From positions 1 through 64,000 of the forward strand of contig JAENYC010000009.1 of assembly GCA_016841945.1 (NCBI GenBank): a stretch of 64,000 nt of DNA. Direction: 5' to 3'. Below the pieces are notes generated by a model. That model made no database searches, was not told the origin of the DNA, and saw nothing but the letters and a program-made list of their open reading frames with translations. Origin of the DNA: Haloplasma contractile. Its GTDB lineage: Bacteria > Bacillota_I > Bacilli_A > Haloplasmatales > Haloplasmataceae. Both the position numbers and the translations under genes were made by a program. Shown here piece after piece: positions 8,482-16,044 of this stretch; position 1 is the stretch's first letter, and each line of letters starts with the position of its first letter.

Positions 8482-9215
8482 ATGATAAAGTTGCAATTGT
8501 GACAGGGGTTTCAAGGGGACTTGGACAACAAATGGCAATAGGACTTGCAAAAGCAGGTGCAGATATTGTAGGCGTAGGAGTCAGTGATATGAGTGAAACA
8601 CAAGAAAAAATAGAAGCGATTGGTTCAAAATTCTTAGGGATACAGGCTAATTTGACTACCACAAAAGATATTGATGATATTGTTGAAACTACAATTGATA
8701 AAATGGGAAAAATTGATATATTGGTTAATAATGCTGGTATGATTAGAAGAGAAGACGCCATGGAATTTAGTGAAAAAAATTGGGATGATGTGATGAACTT
8801 AAATATTAAATCACTGTTTTTCTTATCTCAAAAAGTCGCGAAACATTTTATGAAAAATGGGGGAGGAAAAATCATTAATATTGCCTCTATGTTATCATTC
8901 CAAGGCGGAATACGCGTTCCATCCTATACAGCGAGCAAATCGGCTGTGAGAGGATTAACCATGGCACTTGCCAACGAATGGGCAAAATATAACATCAATT
9001 GTAATGCGATAGCACCAGGTTATATGGCAACCGATAATACAAAGGCATTAAGAAATGACTCTAAACGAAGTCAAGAGATATTAGATAGAATCCCTGCAGG
9101 AAGATGGGGATTACCTAGTGACTTAGAAGGCCCCATCGTATTTTTAGCAAGCGAAGCATCTAATTATATAAATGGTGCGACAATTCCTATAGATGGCGGA
9201 TGGTTAGGAAGATAA
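8469..9215 (+). CDS. kduD: 2-dehydro-3-deoxy-D-gluconate 5-dehydrogenase (SDR family)
   Basis: 248 residues. A classical short-chain dehydrogenase: TGVSRGLGQ cofactor loop near the N-terminus, NNAG motif, catalytic Ser in NIASMLSF and YTASK active site, plus the C-terminal PIDGGW typical of KduD. It reduces the KduI product to 2-keto-3-deoxygluconate. Position just after kduI separates it from other SDRs. AGGAGG lies six bases before the ATG, inside the end of the preceding gene. The kinase and aldolase needed afterwards (KdgK, Eda) are not in this window. Confidence 0.88.
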   Translation: MFKLDDKVAIVTGVSRGLGQQMAIGLAKAGADIVGVGVSDMSETQEKIEAIGSKFLGIQANLTTTKDIDDIVETTIDKMGKIDILVNNAGMIRREDAMEFSEKNWDDVMNLNIKSLFFLSQKVAKHFMKNGGGKIINIASMLSFQGGIRVPSYTASKSAVRGLTMALANEWAKYNINCNAIAPGYMATDNTKALRNDSKRSQEILDRIPAGRWGLPSDLEGPIVFLASEASNYINGATIPIDGGWLGR

Positions 9216-9237
9216 AATAAAGAAGGGTGGTTAGGAG

Positions 9238-11064
9238 ATGAAACGAGCTCCATTCTTTGAGATCCATGTACCAAAAATAATGGAGGATTTTATTCAAGGA
9301 AAAACAAGTGATGAAAAAAACTTGTTTGAATTTTGTGATTTTATCGATACAAGAGAAGACTGTAATGATTTTCGTATGATATCACTTCAAAGACTTTATC
9401 TTCAGTATCATGATTTACTATCAAAAGAGGCTAAAGAGAGAATTAAACAAACTATTCTTAACTTTAGATACTGGATGAGTGAACCAGGTCATGATAATAT
9501 GTGTTATTGGAGTGAAAATCATCAATTATTATTTGCATCCATTGAATATATCGGTGCTTCATTATTTAAAGATGATTTATTCACAAATGAAAACAAATAT
9601 GGTAAAGATAAAATTGCCTATGCGAAACAACGGATTCACCATTGGTTTGAAACAAGGTTTCACACAGGTTTTATAGAATGGCATTCCCATGTCTACTATG
9701 CGGAGGATTTAGCAGCTCTCATGCATTTAATTGACTTTAGTGAAGATAAAGAAATAAGTAAAAAAGCGACCATTATTACAGATATTCTATTTTTCGATAT
9801 GGCTTCACACAGTTATAAAGGTAATTTTGCATTAACTCATGGTAGAAGCTATGAAAAACAAAAAAAGCAGCCTAAAGAAGCAGATATTACACCAATTATT
9901 CGAGATGCTTTTGAATTTGGGAATGTATATTACCAACCAACCCATATTCACAGTATTTTTAAATATCGGTTGAACTATCATGTACCAGAAATCATTAAAC
10001 AGATTGCTCATGATGAAAATGAAGTCATAATAAAAGATTCTATGGGATATGATTTAAAAGATGTAAAAAATGAGTTAAATTTAAAAGATGAATTAGACCG
10101 CAATATCCTTTGGCAAATGGAAGCCTTTACTAATAAAGAATCCATTGAACATACCATAGATATGTTAAATGAATACGAGATGTATGATAATGATTTTTTA
10201 AGTGATTTTAAAAGTATTTCACATCCACTGCTTAGAAAATTAAAACTATTACCACTCGTTTCTATCATTTTAAATCCATTCACAAATGGTGTGGCTATAC
10301 AAAGAGCTAATACCTATACTTATAAAACAAAGCATTACTCACTAAGTACTGCGCAAAATCACCATCCTGGTGAGTGTGGTGATCAACAACATATTATGAA
10401 CTTATGTATCAATGAAGATGTCAATCTCTTTATTACCCATCCAACGATTATCTCATATAGTGAGGAAAATGAATATTTAAGTTTATCACCTAATGAGTGG
10501 GTAGGTAATGGAAGGATGCCGCATAGCGTACAAGATAAAAATATTAATATATCCATTTTTAGATTACCTAAAAAACCAACTTTTATGGAAAAAACGATGC
10601 TTCATTATACCCATGCCTACTTTCCAACACATCTATTTGATGAATATGAAGTATCTAACAACTATGCATTTATAAAAGTAGGGAAGGTACTTGTCGCATT
10701 CATTGGTAAAAATGATTTAGAATTAAAAGAAAATGATGAACTTATCCAAAAAGGTCAGGATACCATATGGATTACTGAAGTAAGTACAACTGAAAAAGAA
10801 TCATATCAAACTTTTAAAGATAGAATAAAAAATAATAAAATAATGACCACAAATAAAACGGTTCATTATGAAAGTATAGAAAAACAATTTTACTTACATT
10901 ATAAAAAAGACTTCTTTGTAAATGGAAATAAAGTCAATTTAAATTATGACCGGTTTGATACTCCATATATCAGAGCTAAAAGATATAGTGATGAATATAA
11001 AATTAATTACCTTAACAAAACTTTAGTTTTAAATTTGAATAAATGTATGAGAGAAGAGGTTTAA
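9238..11064 (+). CDS. Cytoplasmic paralogue of the large glycan-acting enzyme
   Basis: 608 residues, no signal peptide or membrane segment. It shares its whole length with the anchored protein at 3103: WSENHQ (residues 91-96), YYAEDLAAL, GRSYE, STAQNHHPGE (370-379), GNGRMPHSVQD and THAYFPTHLFDEYE. I do not recognise the family; I suspect a toroid-type polysaccharide or oligosaccharide lyase. An outer anchored form and an inner soluble form suggest sequential depolymerisation, with transport by the next gene between the two. AAGGGTGG lies about eight bases before the start. Confidence 0.6.
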   Translation: MKRAPFFEIHVPKIMEDFIQGKTSDEKNLFEFCDFIDTREDCNDFRMISLQRLYLQYHDLLSKEAKERIKQTILNFRYWMSEPGHDNMCYWSENHQLLFASIEYIGASLFKDDLFTNENKYGKDKIAYAKQRIHHWFETRFHTGFIEWHSHVYYAEDLAALMHLIDFSEDKEISKKATIITDILFFDMASHSYKGNFALTHGRSYEKQKKQPKEADITPIIRDAFEFGNVYYQPTHIHSIFKYRLNYHVPEIIKQIAHDENEVIIKDSMGYDLKDVKNELNLKDELDRNILWQMEAFTNKESIEHTIDMLNEYEMYDNDFLSDFKSISHPLLRKLKLLPLVSIILNPFTNGVAIQRANTYTYKTKHYSLSTAQNHHPGECGDQQHIMNLCINEDVNLFITHPTIISYSEENEYLSLSPNEWVGNGRMPHSVQDKNINISIFRLPKKPTFMEKTMLHYTHAYFPTHLFDEYEVSNNYAFIKVGKVLVAFIGKNDLELKENDELIQKGQDTIWITEVSTTEKESYQTFKDRIKNNKIMTTNKTVHYESIEKQFYLHYKKDFFVNGNKVNLNYDRFDTPYIRAKRYSDEYKINYLNKTLVLNLNKCMREEV

Positions 11065-11065
11065 A

Positions 11066-12493
11066 ATGAAAGAAGAAAGATTAAACTTAAAAAAGATGTT
11101 AATTTTTGGTAGTGGAGACTTATATGGTGGTGGGGCACAAGTCATCATAAGTTTCTTCTATTTAATATTTTTAACTGATGTTGTTGGTTTACGTCCGTCA
11201 CTTGCTGGACTGATTGTGTTAATCGCTAGAATTTGGGATGCGATTAGTGACCCATTAATGGGTCATATCACGGATCGAACGAAAACACGTTGGGGAAGAA
11301 GAAGACCGTATTTCTTCTTAGGATTTTTCTTAATTATATTGTCCTATTCATTATTATGGTTTCCAACTAGTTTTCAAACAGATTTAGGAAAATTCATATT
11401 TTGCTTAACCAGTTATTTATTCTATTCAACGGTTGTCACAATGGTGATGGTACCTTATTCAGCATTTAGTGCTGAAATTTCAAGAGATTATGAAGAAAGA
11501 AATAAAGCCAATGGATTCAGATTGTTTTTTTCACAATTTGCATCACTTCTTGGTGCTGTATTACCTCTAACGATTGTGGCATTATTTACAACTGAGAAAA
11601 CAGGATACGGCGTCATGGGACTTGTTTTTGGTATTTTTTTCGCGATACCTTTCCTACTTATCTTCATATTCCTTAGAGAAAGCCAATATAAAGAACTAGT
11701 AAAAACAAAATTCTCTTTAAAATCATTCTTTAAACCATTTAAAGTGAGAACTTTTAGAATATTAATTGGATTATATATTGGTGCATTTATCACAATGGAT
11801 GTTATCAGTGCCATATTTGCATATTTTATGCGTTATTATCTCAATCGACCTGATGATACTACAATTGTCTTAGGAATTTTATTAATATCTGTTGTCGTAC
11901 TATTACCATTTGTTGTATATGGTGCTAATAATATTGGAAAAGGAAAAACCTTTAGCATGGGTGCCTTTATCGCAATGGTTGGTGTTGTATTACTTGCGCT
12001 ATTACCTCAAGATGTAAGTATTGTTGTTGTCTACATTGTTGCATCAGTTGTCGGAATAGGTTTAGCACCTTGTATGGTGATACCGTGGTTTATGTTTCCT
12101 GATGCAACCGATGCGGGTGAATTAAAATTTGGTGAACGAAATGAAGGTTCATTTTCCGGTATAATGACATTTGTTAGAAAATCAACGAGTGCTGTTGCCA
12201 TATTTGCTGTTGGTGTTATTTTAGACATTGCAGGTTATATTGAACCCATCACAAATGCTGATGGGTCACAAACGTACTTTGATCAACCTGAACAAGTTTT
12301 AAATGCTTTTAAAATCATAGTTGCTGTAATACCAATTGTTTTAATGAGTACAGCTATTTATTTAGCACTTATCTATCCATTAAATAAACAAAGACACGAT
12401 AAATTACGTTCTCATTTAGAGAGTATTAAAAAAGGTGAAAACTCTCCATTAACAGATGAAGAGATACAAAAATTAAATGAAGATTTAGTATAA
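11066..12493 (+). CDS. GPH-type (glycoside-pentoside-hexuronide) cation symporter
   Basis: 475 residues with twelve hydrophobic segments. The family signature RIWDAISDPLMGHITDRT and the RWGRRRPYFF loop identify the GPH (MelB/YicJ-type) branch of the major facilitator superfamily, which brings in glycosides and hexuronides with H+ or Na+. The last gene of the operon, two bases after the previous stop and followed by a terminator, it is the likely importer for unsaturated oligouronides. The exact cargo is inferred from neighbours. Confidence 0.88.
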   Translation: MKEERLNLKKMLIFGSGDLYGGGAQVIISFFYLIFLTDVVGLRPSLAGLIVLIARIWDAISDPLMGHITDRTKTRWGRRRPYFFLGFFLIILSYSLLWFPTSFQTDLGKFIFCLTSYLFYSTVVTMVMVPYSAFSAEISRDYEERNKANGFRLFFSQFASLLGAVLPLTIVALFTTEKTGYGVMGLVFGIFFAIPFLLIFIFLRESQYKELVKTKFSLKSFFKPFKVRTFRILIGLYIGAFITMDVISAIFAYFMRYYLNRPDDTTIVLGILLISVVVLLPFVVYGANNIGKGKTFSMGAFIAMVGVVLLALLPQDVSIVVVYIVASVVGIGLAPCMVIPWFMFPDATDAGELKFGERNEGSFSGIMTFVRKSTSAVAIFAVGVILDIAGYIEPITNADGSQTYFDQPEQVLNAFKIIVAVIPIVLMSTAIYLALIYPLNKQRHDKLRSHLESIKKGENSPLTDEEIQKLNEDLV

Positions 12494-12520
12494 AGGTACT
12501 TTTAATTAAGTACCTTTTTT
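12492..12520 (+). terminator. Intrinsic terminator of the glycan operon
   Basis: AAAGGTACTT / AAGTACCTTT with a 6-base loop followed by a T-run. The stem begins within the stop codon of the symporter gene. Confidence 0.85.
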
Positions 12521-12531
12521 TAATTTTTGTA

Positions 12532-12560
12532 TTGACAAAACATTGATTATATAATATAAT
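12532..12560 (+). promoter_or_regulatory. Promoter of the TetR-flavodoxin cassette
   Basis: TTGACA (12532-12537), 17-base spacer, TATAAT (12555-12560). Repeated operator-like boxes begin at the last base of the -10. Confidence 0.8.
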
Positions 12561-12593
12561 TGAACAGCGTTAAATTATTGAACAGTGTTAAAT
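12560..12593. promoter_or_regulatory. Paired TetR operator candidate
   Basis: Two copies of TTGAACAGYGTTAAAT at 12560-12575 and 12578-12593, 18 bases apart. They differ at one base and each contains the half-palindrome AAC-AGY-GTT. They cover the transcription start and the 5' leader, ending just before the GGAGG of the TetR gene, the usual place for an autorepressor site. Confidence 0.7.
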
Positions 12594-12606
12594 TGGAGGA
12601 AATGAT

Positions 12607-13227
12607 ATGACAAGGGAAAGGCAAATAAAAAAACAAGAAGAGGTAAAGAAAAAAATATTAGACGCTGCTAAAGAGATTATAACGGAAAATGGTTTTGAAG
12701 GTTTATCAATCAGAAAAATTACAAACAAACTAAACTATTCACCCGGTATCATTTATCATTATTTTAAGGATAAAAATGAAATTATTGAGACTTTAGTTGT
12801 AGAAGGATATCAAAGGATTTTAGCTTCTCAAAAAATAGATGAAAATAATGTAAATGACCCAAAATCAGAAATTAGAAAGAAAATTAGTGCTTATATTGAC
12901 GCTGTATTAAAATATCCTGAAGAATATAAAGCGTTTATGATGAGTCATGATCCTAAAATATTAAATAAAACAAGGATCCTTCAAAGAGGTATTTCTAAAA
13001 AAAGCAAAACTATTGGTGCTTTAACAAAAAACATTCAAAGGGGAATCGATTGTAATCTCTTTAAAGAATACGATGCAGAACTAACAGCACAAATATTATG
13101 GGCAGGTGCTTATGGGTTAATCATTCGTTTAATTACAGAAAAAGATATTACGGATGAACAAAAGAATCGTTTAATTAGTCATCATTTTAAAATTTTATTT
13201 AAAGGCATTATAAAGGAGGAAAAATGA
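12607..13227 (+). CDS. TetR/AcrR-family transcriptional regulator
   Basis: 206 residues. The N-terminal TetR helix-turn-helix occupies about residues 15-62 (LSIRKITNKLNYSPGIIYHY is the recognition helix region), followed by a helical ligand domain. It heads a three-gene cassette with the flavodoxin and FMN-binding genes and is preceded by paired boxes overlapping its promoter, so it probably represses the whole cassette including itself. The inducer cannot be guessed. GGAGG lies seven bases before the ATG. Confidence 0.85.
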   Translation: MTRERQIKKQEEVKKKILDAAKEIITENGFEGLSIRKITNKLNYSPGIIYHYFKDKNEIIETLVVEGYQRILASQKIDENNVNDPKSEIRKKISAYIDAVLKYPEEYKAFMMSHDPKILNKTRILQRGISKKSKTIGALTKNIQRGIDCNLFKEYDAELTAQILWAGAYGLIIRLITEKDITDEQKNRLISHHFKILFKGIIKEEK

Positions 13228-13745
13228 AAACTTTAATTGTTTATGGTACGAAGTATGGATCTGTTAAAAAATGTATTGAAGTATTAAAACAAAGTTTACA
13301 AGGAGAAGTAGAGGTATGTCATTTGAAAGAATGCAAAGTGAAATCAATTGATGAATATCAAAATATCATCATCGGTGCCTCTGTTTACATGGGCCGTATT
13401 CAAAAGTCTGTTAGACGTTTTATAACAAAGTTTTTGAATGAATTATTAATAAAAAGAGTAGGTTTATTTACCTGCTGCATGGCACAAGGAGAAGGAGCTT
13501 TAAATCAACTAAAAAAGGTTTATCCTAATGAGTTAGTAAAAAAAGCGGTAGTGATGGATTATTTTGGTGGAGAAATTATATATCATAAAATGAAGCCATT
13601 CCATCGCTTTGTAGTTAATATGGTCAGTAAAGCAGATCAAAAGGAAAATCAAGATTTTCCAAAATTAGATGAAAATAAAAGTGCAAGTTTCTTTAGAGAT
13701 GAAGAAATTAAAACATTTGCATCAATTATAAATCAAGGAGGTTAA
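13224..13745 (+). CDS. Flavodoxin-domain protein (HemG/protoporphyrinogen-oxidase-like)
   Basis: 173 residues. The FMN phosphate loop is visible in VYGTKYGSVKKC (residues 5-16), followed by the flavodoxin strand IIIGASVYMGRIQ. The layout matches the flavodoxin_5 branch that includes HemG, but many such Bacillota proteins are general electron carriers, and no haem genes are nearby. Its ATG overlaps the end of the TetR gene by four bases. With the flavin-carrying membrane protein downstream it may form a small electron-transfer pair. Confidence 0.75.
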   Translation: MKTLIVYGTKYGSVKKCIEVLKQSLQGEVEVCHLKECKVKSIDEYQNIIIGASVYMGRIQKSVRRFITKFLNELLIKRVGLFTCCMAQGEGALNQLKKVYPNELVKKAVVMDYFGGEIIYHKMKPFHRFVVNMVSKADQKENQDFPKLDENKSASFFRDEEIKTFASIINQGG

Positions 13746-13746
13746 A

Positions 13747-14136
13747 ATGTTAAAGAAAGTCATTTTCATTGCTAGTATTTTATTTGGTGTATTTATATTA
13801 TTAGCAGTAGGGGGAATACTCTTACTTATGCATGGTCAAAAAGATGTTTTAAATGCTGAAATAACGCCTATCTCATTACAAAATCTTGAAGATGATACCT
13901 ATACTGGAGAGTTTAAGAGTTTTAGATGGTCTAATAAAGTTGAAGTAACAATAGAAAATCATCAAATTGTAGAGATTAAAATAATTGATGATATATTGTT
14001 ACCACAAGAAGAAGTTTCTAATGAAATTCTTGAACAAGTCATTGAAGAACAATCATTAGAGGTGGATGGAATATCAGGTGCTACGGTGACTTACAAAGCT
14101 TACTTAAAAGCGATAGAAAATGCACTAAAAGAATAA
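13747..14136 (+). CDS. Membrane-anchored FMN-binding domain protein
   Basis: 129 residues: an N-terminal hydrophobic helix (about 4-28), then an FMN_bind domain. DGISGATVTY near residue 111 fits the D-x-x-S/T-G-A-T motif at which ApbE attaches FMN to the threonine, as in RnfG/NqrC-type subunits. The domain should face outside the membrane. The preceding flavodoxin and shared TetR control suggest an electron-transfer role, perhaps to an extracytoplasmic acceptor. AAGGAGG lies five bases before the start. Confidence 0.75.
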   Translation: MLKKVIFIASILFGVFILLAVGGILLLMHGQKDVLNAEITPISLQNLEDDTYTGEFKSFRWSNKVEVTIENHQIVEIKIIDDILLPQEEVSNEILEQVIEEQSLEVDGISGATVTYKAYLKAIENALKE

Positions 14137-14144
14137 TAAAAATA

Positions 14145-14175
14145 AGGATATCACACTTGTGATATCCTATTATTT
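14145..14175. terminator. Bidirectional terminator
   Basis: AGGATATCAC / GTGATATCCT, 4-base loop, with A-rich left and T-rich right flanks. It ends the TetR cassette on the plus strand and the mini-gene at 14180 on the minus strand. Confidence 0.85.
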
Positions 14176-14179
14176 TTAT

Positions 14180-14272
14180 CTAATAACGATAACAAGTACA
14201 TCCTATTATAACGAGTAAAATAAATAATACAAGAATTGTTGCATAAATGTTAGTATATCCATATCCTGACAT
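14180..14272 (-). CDS. YjcZ-like sporulation mini-protein
   Basis: 30 residues: [20 protein letters not shown] followed by VIIGCTCYRY. A Gly/Tyr head, one hydrophobic helix and a Cys/Tyr tail match the YjcZ/YjcM-like sporulation membrane peptides of Bacillota. I choose the ATG at 14272 because GGAGG ends seven bases upstream; longer readings skip that site. It is the first of three related genes on this strand. Confidence 0.75.
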   Translation of the reverse strand: MSGYGYTNIYATILVLFILLVIIGCTCYRY

Positions 14273-14367
14273 ATGCATTCCTCCTTTCAATGTATCATAT
14301 GATTTTAATAACTGATGACATATTATAAACGTATAGTTATTGATAAAATAAGTCATTGACATAAAGA

Positions 14368-14390
14368 AAACTACCGTTTACCGGTAGTTT
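14368..14390 (-). terminator. Terminator of the second YjcZ-like gene
   Basis: AAACTACCG / CGGTAGTTT hairpin with a 5-base loop; a T-rich run follows on the minus strand. Lies 13 bases past the stop of the gene at 14404. Confidence 0.7.
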
Positions 14391-14403
14391 AAATGAGATA
14401 TTA

Positions 14404-14523
14404 TTAGCAGCATCCAAAGCCAGTATAGCAAGCACAACCAATAATAGCTAATAAGATGAATAATACTAATATAATAGCGTAACCATAACCATATCCGTAT
14501 CCACCAGCAACACCGTTAGCCAT
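14404..14523 (-). CDS. YjcZ-like sporulation mini-protein
   Basis: 39 residues. Head [15 protein letters not shown], then helix [18 protein letters not shown] and tail TGFGCC. The GYGYGYG head with a single helix and cysteine-rich tail is diagnostic of the YjcZ family. AAAGGGGG lies just upstream of the ATG at 14523. A terminator follows, so it is transcribed alone. Confidence 0.85.
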   Translation of the reverse strand: MANGVAGGYGYGYGYAIILVLFILLAIIGCACYTGFGCC

Positions 14524-14649
14524 AGTAATCCCCCTTTCTACTATGTCATTTTATAATATGTTACTGAGACAAATTATTATAGTTAATTCGTTTATTATTT
14601 ACTTTTTTTTATAAAAAATACATATTAACACATATTATATGGTAAAAAA

Positions 14650-14674
14650 AGACCACTGATAAAATCAGTAGTCT
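14650..14674 (-). terminator. Hairpin terminator
   Basis: AGACCACTGAT / ATCAGTAGTCT around AAA with one mismatch. On the minus strand it is followed by seven T residues. Confidence 0.65.
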
Positions 14675-14798
14675 GCTCTTGATAGGTAGGATATTATGAA
14701 GATTAAAGGTTCATGTTATAGTATGCTTTGATTTATAAATGTATTAATGAATTCGCTTATTATTTTTAAGTTTCTTAAATTAAAATATTGGATATAAA

Positions 14799-14826
14799 AA
14801 TGGCTCTTGTTTAAACAAGAACCATT
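14799..14826 (-). terminator. Hairpin terminator
   Basis: AATGGCTCTTGTTT / AAACAAGAACCATT, one mismatch, followed by a T-run on the minus strand. It is probably the first terminator after the mini-gene at 15020, with 14650-14674 as a backup. Confidence 0.7.
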
Positions 14827-15019
14827 AATGATCTCAATATCATAAAATAGTATTATTGTATTGTTAGTTGTTCACTTCCTACCATAGAGACAGAATATCA
14901 TGCTTTATCTAGACAGTGAAAAATTCATAAAGTATTATTGACATTTAGATAAAAGAGACGGAGGAATTCTTTTTATCTAATTTAATTCATCTGTTAGTCA
15001 TTTCTTGAGCATGTTTAGA

Positions 15020-15127
15020 TTAGCATCCCCATCCTGTATAGCATGCACATCCAATAATTGCTAATAAAATAAATAGAACTAGAACTATTGCATAACCATA
15101 ACCGTAACCATAACCTGCACCTTCCAT
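15020..15127 (-). CDS. YjcZ-like sporulation mini-protein
   Basis: 35 residues: head [20 protein letters not shown], then [15 protein letters not shown]. The helix and CACYTG tail are nearly identical to the product at 14404, so the two are recent duplicates. AAGGAGG lies seven bases upstream of the ATG. Confidence 0.85.
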   Translation of the reverse strand: MEGAGYGYGYGYAIVLVLFILLAIIGCACYTGWGC

Positions 15128-15242
15128 AAGAAAGCCTCCTTTCACCTAACATCCATAGTATCATATGAAGAAATCGTCTAAAAAGTCAGTACATTTGTTT
15201 ATTTTTTTAAGAAAAATTGTATTTTTTTATTAGAAAATAAAA

Positions 15243-15267
15243 AACACGGTTATTTTATAACCATGTT
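15243..15267 (-). terminator. Terminator of plsY
   Basis: AACACGGTTA / TAACCATGTT hairpin with a wobble pair, overlapping the plsY stop. A T-rich run follows on the minus strand. Confidence 0.7.
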
Positions 15268-15916
15268 ATTTATATTTTTGTCCGACTTTTCGTTCATTTC
15301 CATTTATGAGACGTTTATAATTAGGTATATGCCTCCATATAACAAAAGTCATTAAAACAAAAATGGTAATAATTAATGATATATCTGAATTAAAAGGTTT
15401 AAAAAATGGGTTATCACTAAAGATATGAGCAATAATTGAAATTATAAATATTACGATAGCAACTGCAGTTGATGCTAAAGAAACATATTTTGAAAGCAAA
15501 ATAGTAATGATAAAAGTGATAATTCCTATTATAAAGATTGGCGGTGAAGTGAATAGAATAACACCACCACTTGTAGCGACTGCTTTACCACCACGGAATT
15601 TCGCAAAGATTGGGAAGACATGTCCAATGACAGCGGTAATACCAAAAATAATAGCTGGTATACTGGAATCAAATATAATTGGAAATAGATGATTAGCTAG
15701 TAGGATGACAGCGCCACCTTTCAAAACATCCATCGCACCTACAAATGAACCTAATTGCTTCCCTAAAACACGTACTGCATTCGTACCCCCTAAATTTCCA
15801 CTTCCATGGTTTCTTATATCAATATTTTTAAATAATTTTCCTATAATAAGTCCTGAAGGAATTGAGCCAATTAAATAACTTATAATAAAAAATAAAGTAT
15901 TATATAATATGTACAA
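15266..15916 (-). CDS. plsY: Acyl-phosphate:glycerol-3-phosphate acyltransferase
   Basis: 216 residues with five or more membrane helices. It makes lysophosphatidate, the first step of phospholipid synthesis, from acyl-phosphate. The three family motifs are clear: SIPSGLIIG, GSGNLGGTNA and the glycine-rich GGKAVATSGG. The start is TTG at 15916, with AAGGAGG nine bases upstream and no better codon. Divergence from parE/parC next door matches the neighbourhood of yneS-parE-parC in Bacillus. Confidence 0.92.
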   Translation of the reverse strand: MYILYNTLFFIISYLIGSIPSGLIIGKLFKNIDIRNHGSGNLGGTNAVRVLGKQLGSFVGAMDVLKGGAVILLANHLFPIIFDSSIPAIIFGITAVIGHVFPIFAKFRGGKAVATSGGVILFTSPPIFIIGIITFIITILLSKYVSLASTAVAIVIFIISIIAHIFSDNPFFKPFNSDISLIITIFVLMTFVIWRHIPNYKRLINGNERKVGQKYK

Positions 15917-16005
15917 TCTAAACTACCTCCTTGATAAAAAATTATAGCATAAATCCTATCATTTGCATAGAGTTTTATATTTTTCTTAATTTTTTTACTA
16001 AAATT

Positions 16006-16014
16006 TGGTATAAT
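16006..16014 (+). promoter_or_regulatory. Extended -10 promoter of parE
   Basis: TGGTATAAT has both the TGn extension and a consensus -10 hexamer, 31 bases before the parE start. No good -35 is visible, as expected for an extended -10 promoter. Confidence 0.5.
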
Positions 16015-16044
16015 CATTATAATGTTATTGTATAGACTGAAAGG

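Larger units (their letters stand above)
14524..15019. other. Spacer between mini-genes
   Basis: No gene found. It holds two hairpins oriented for minus-strand termination (14650-14674 and 14799-14826). The rest is AT-rich without a recognisable promoter or coding stretch. Confidence 0.5.
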
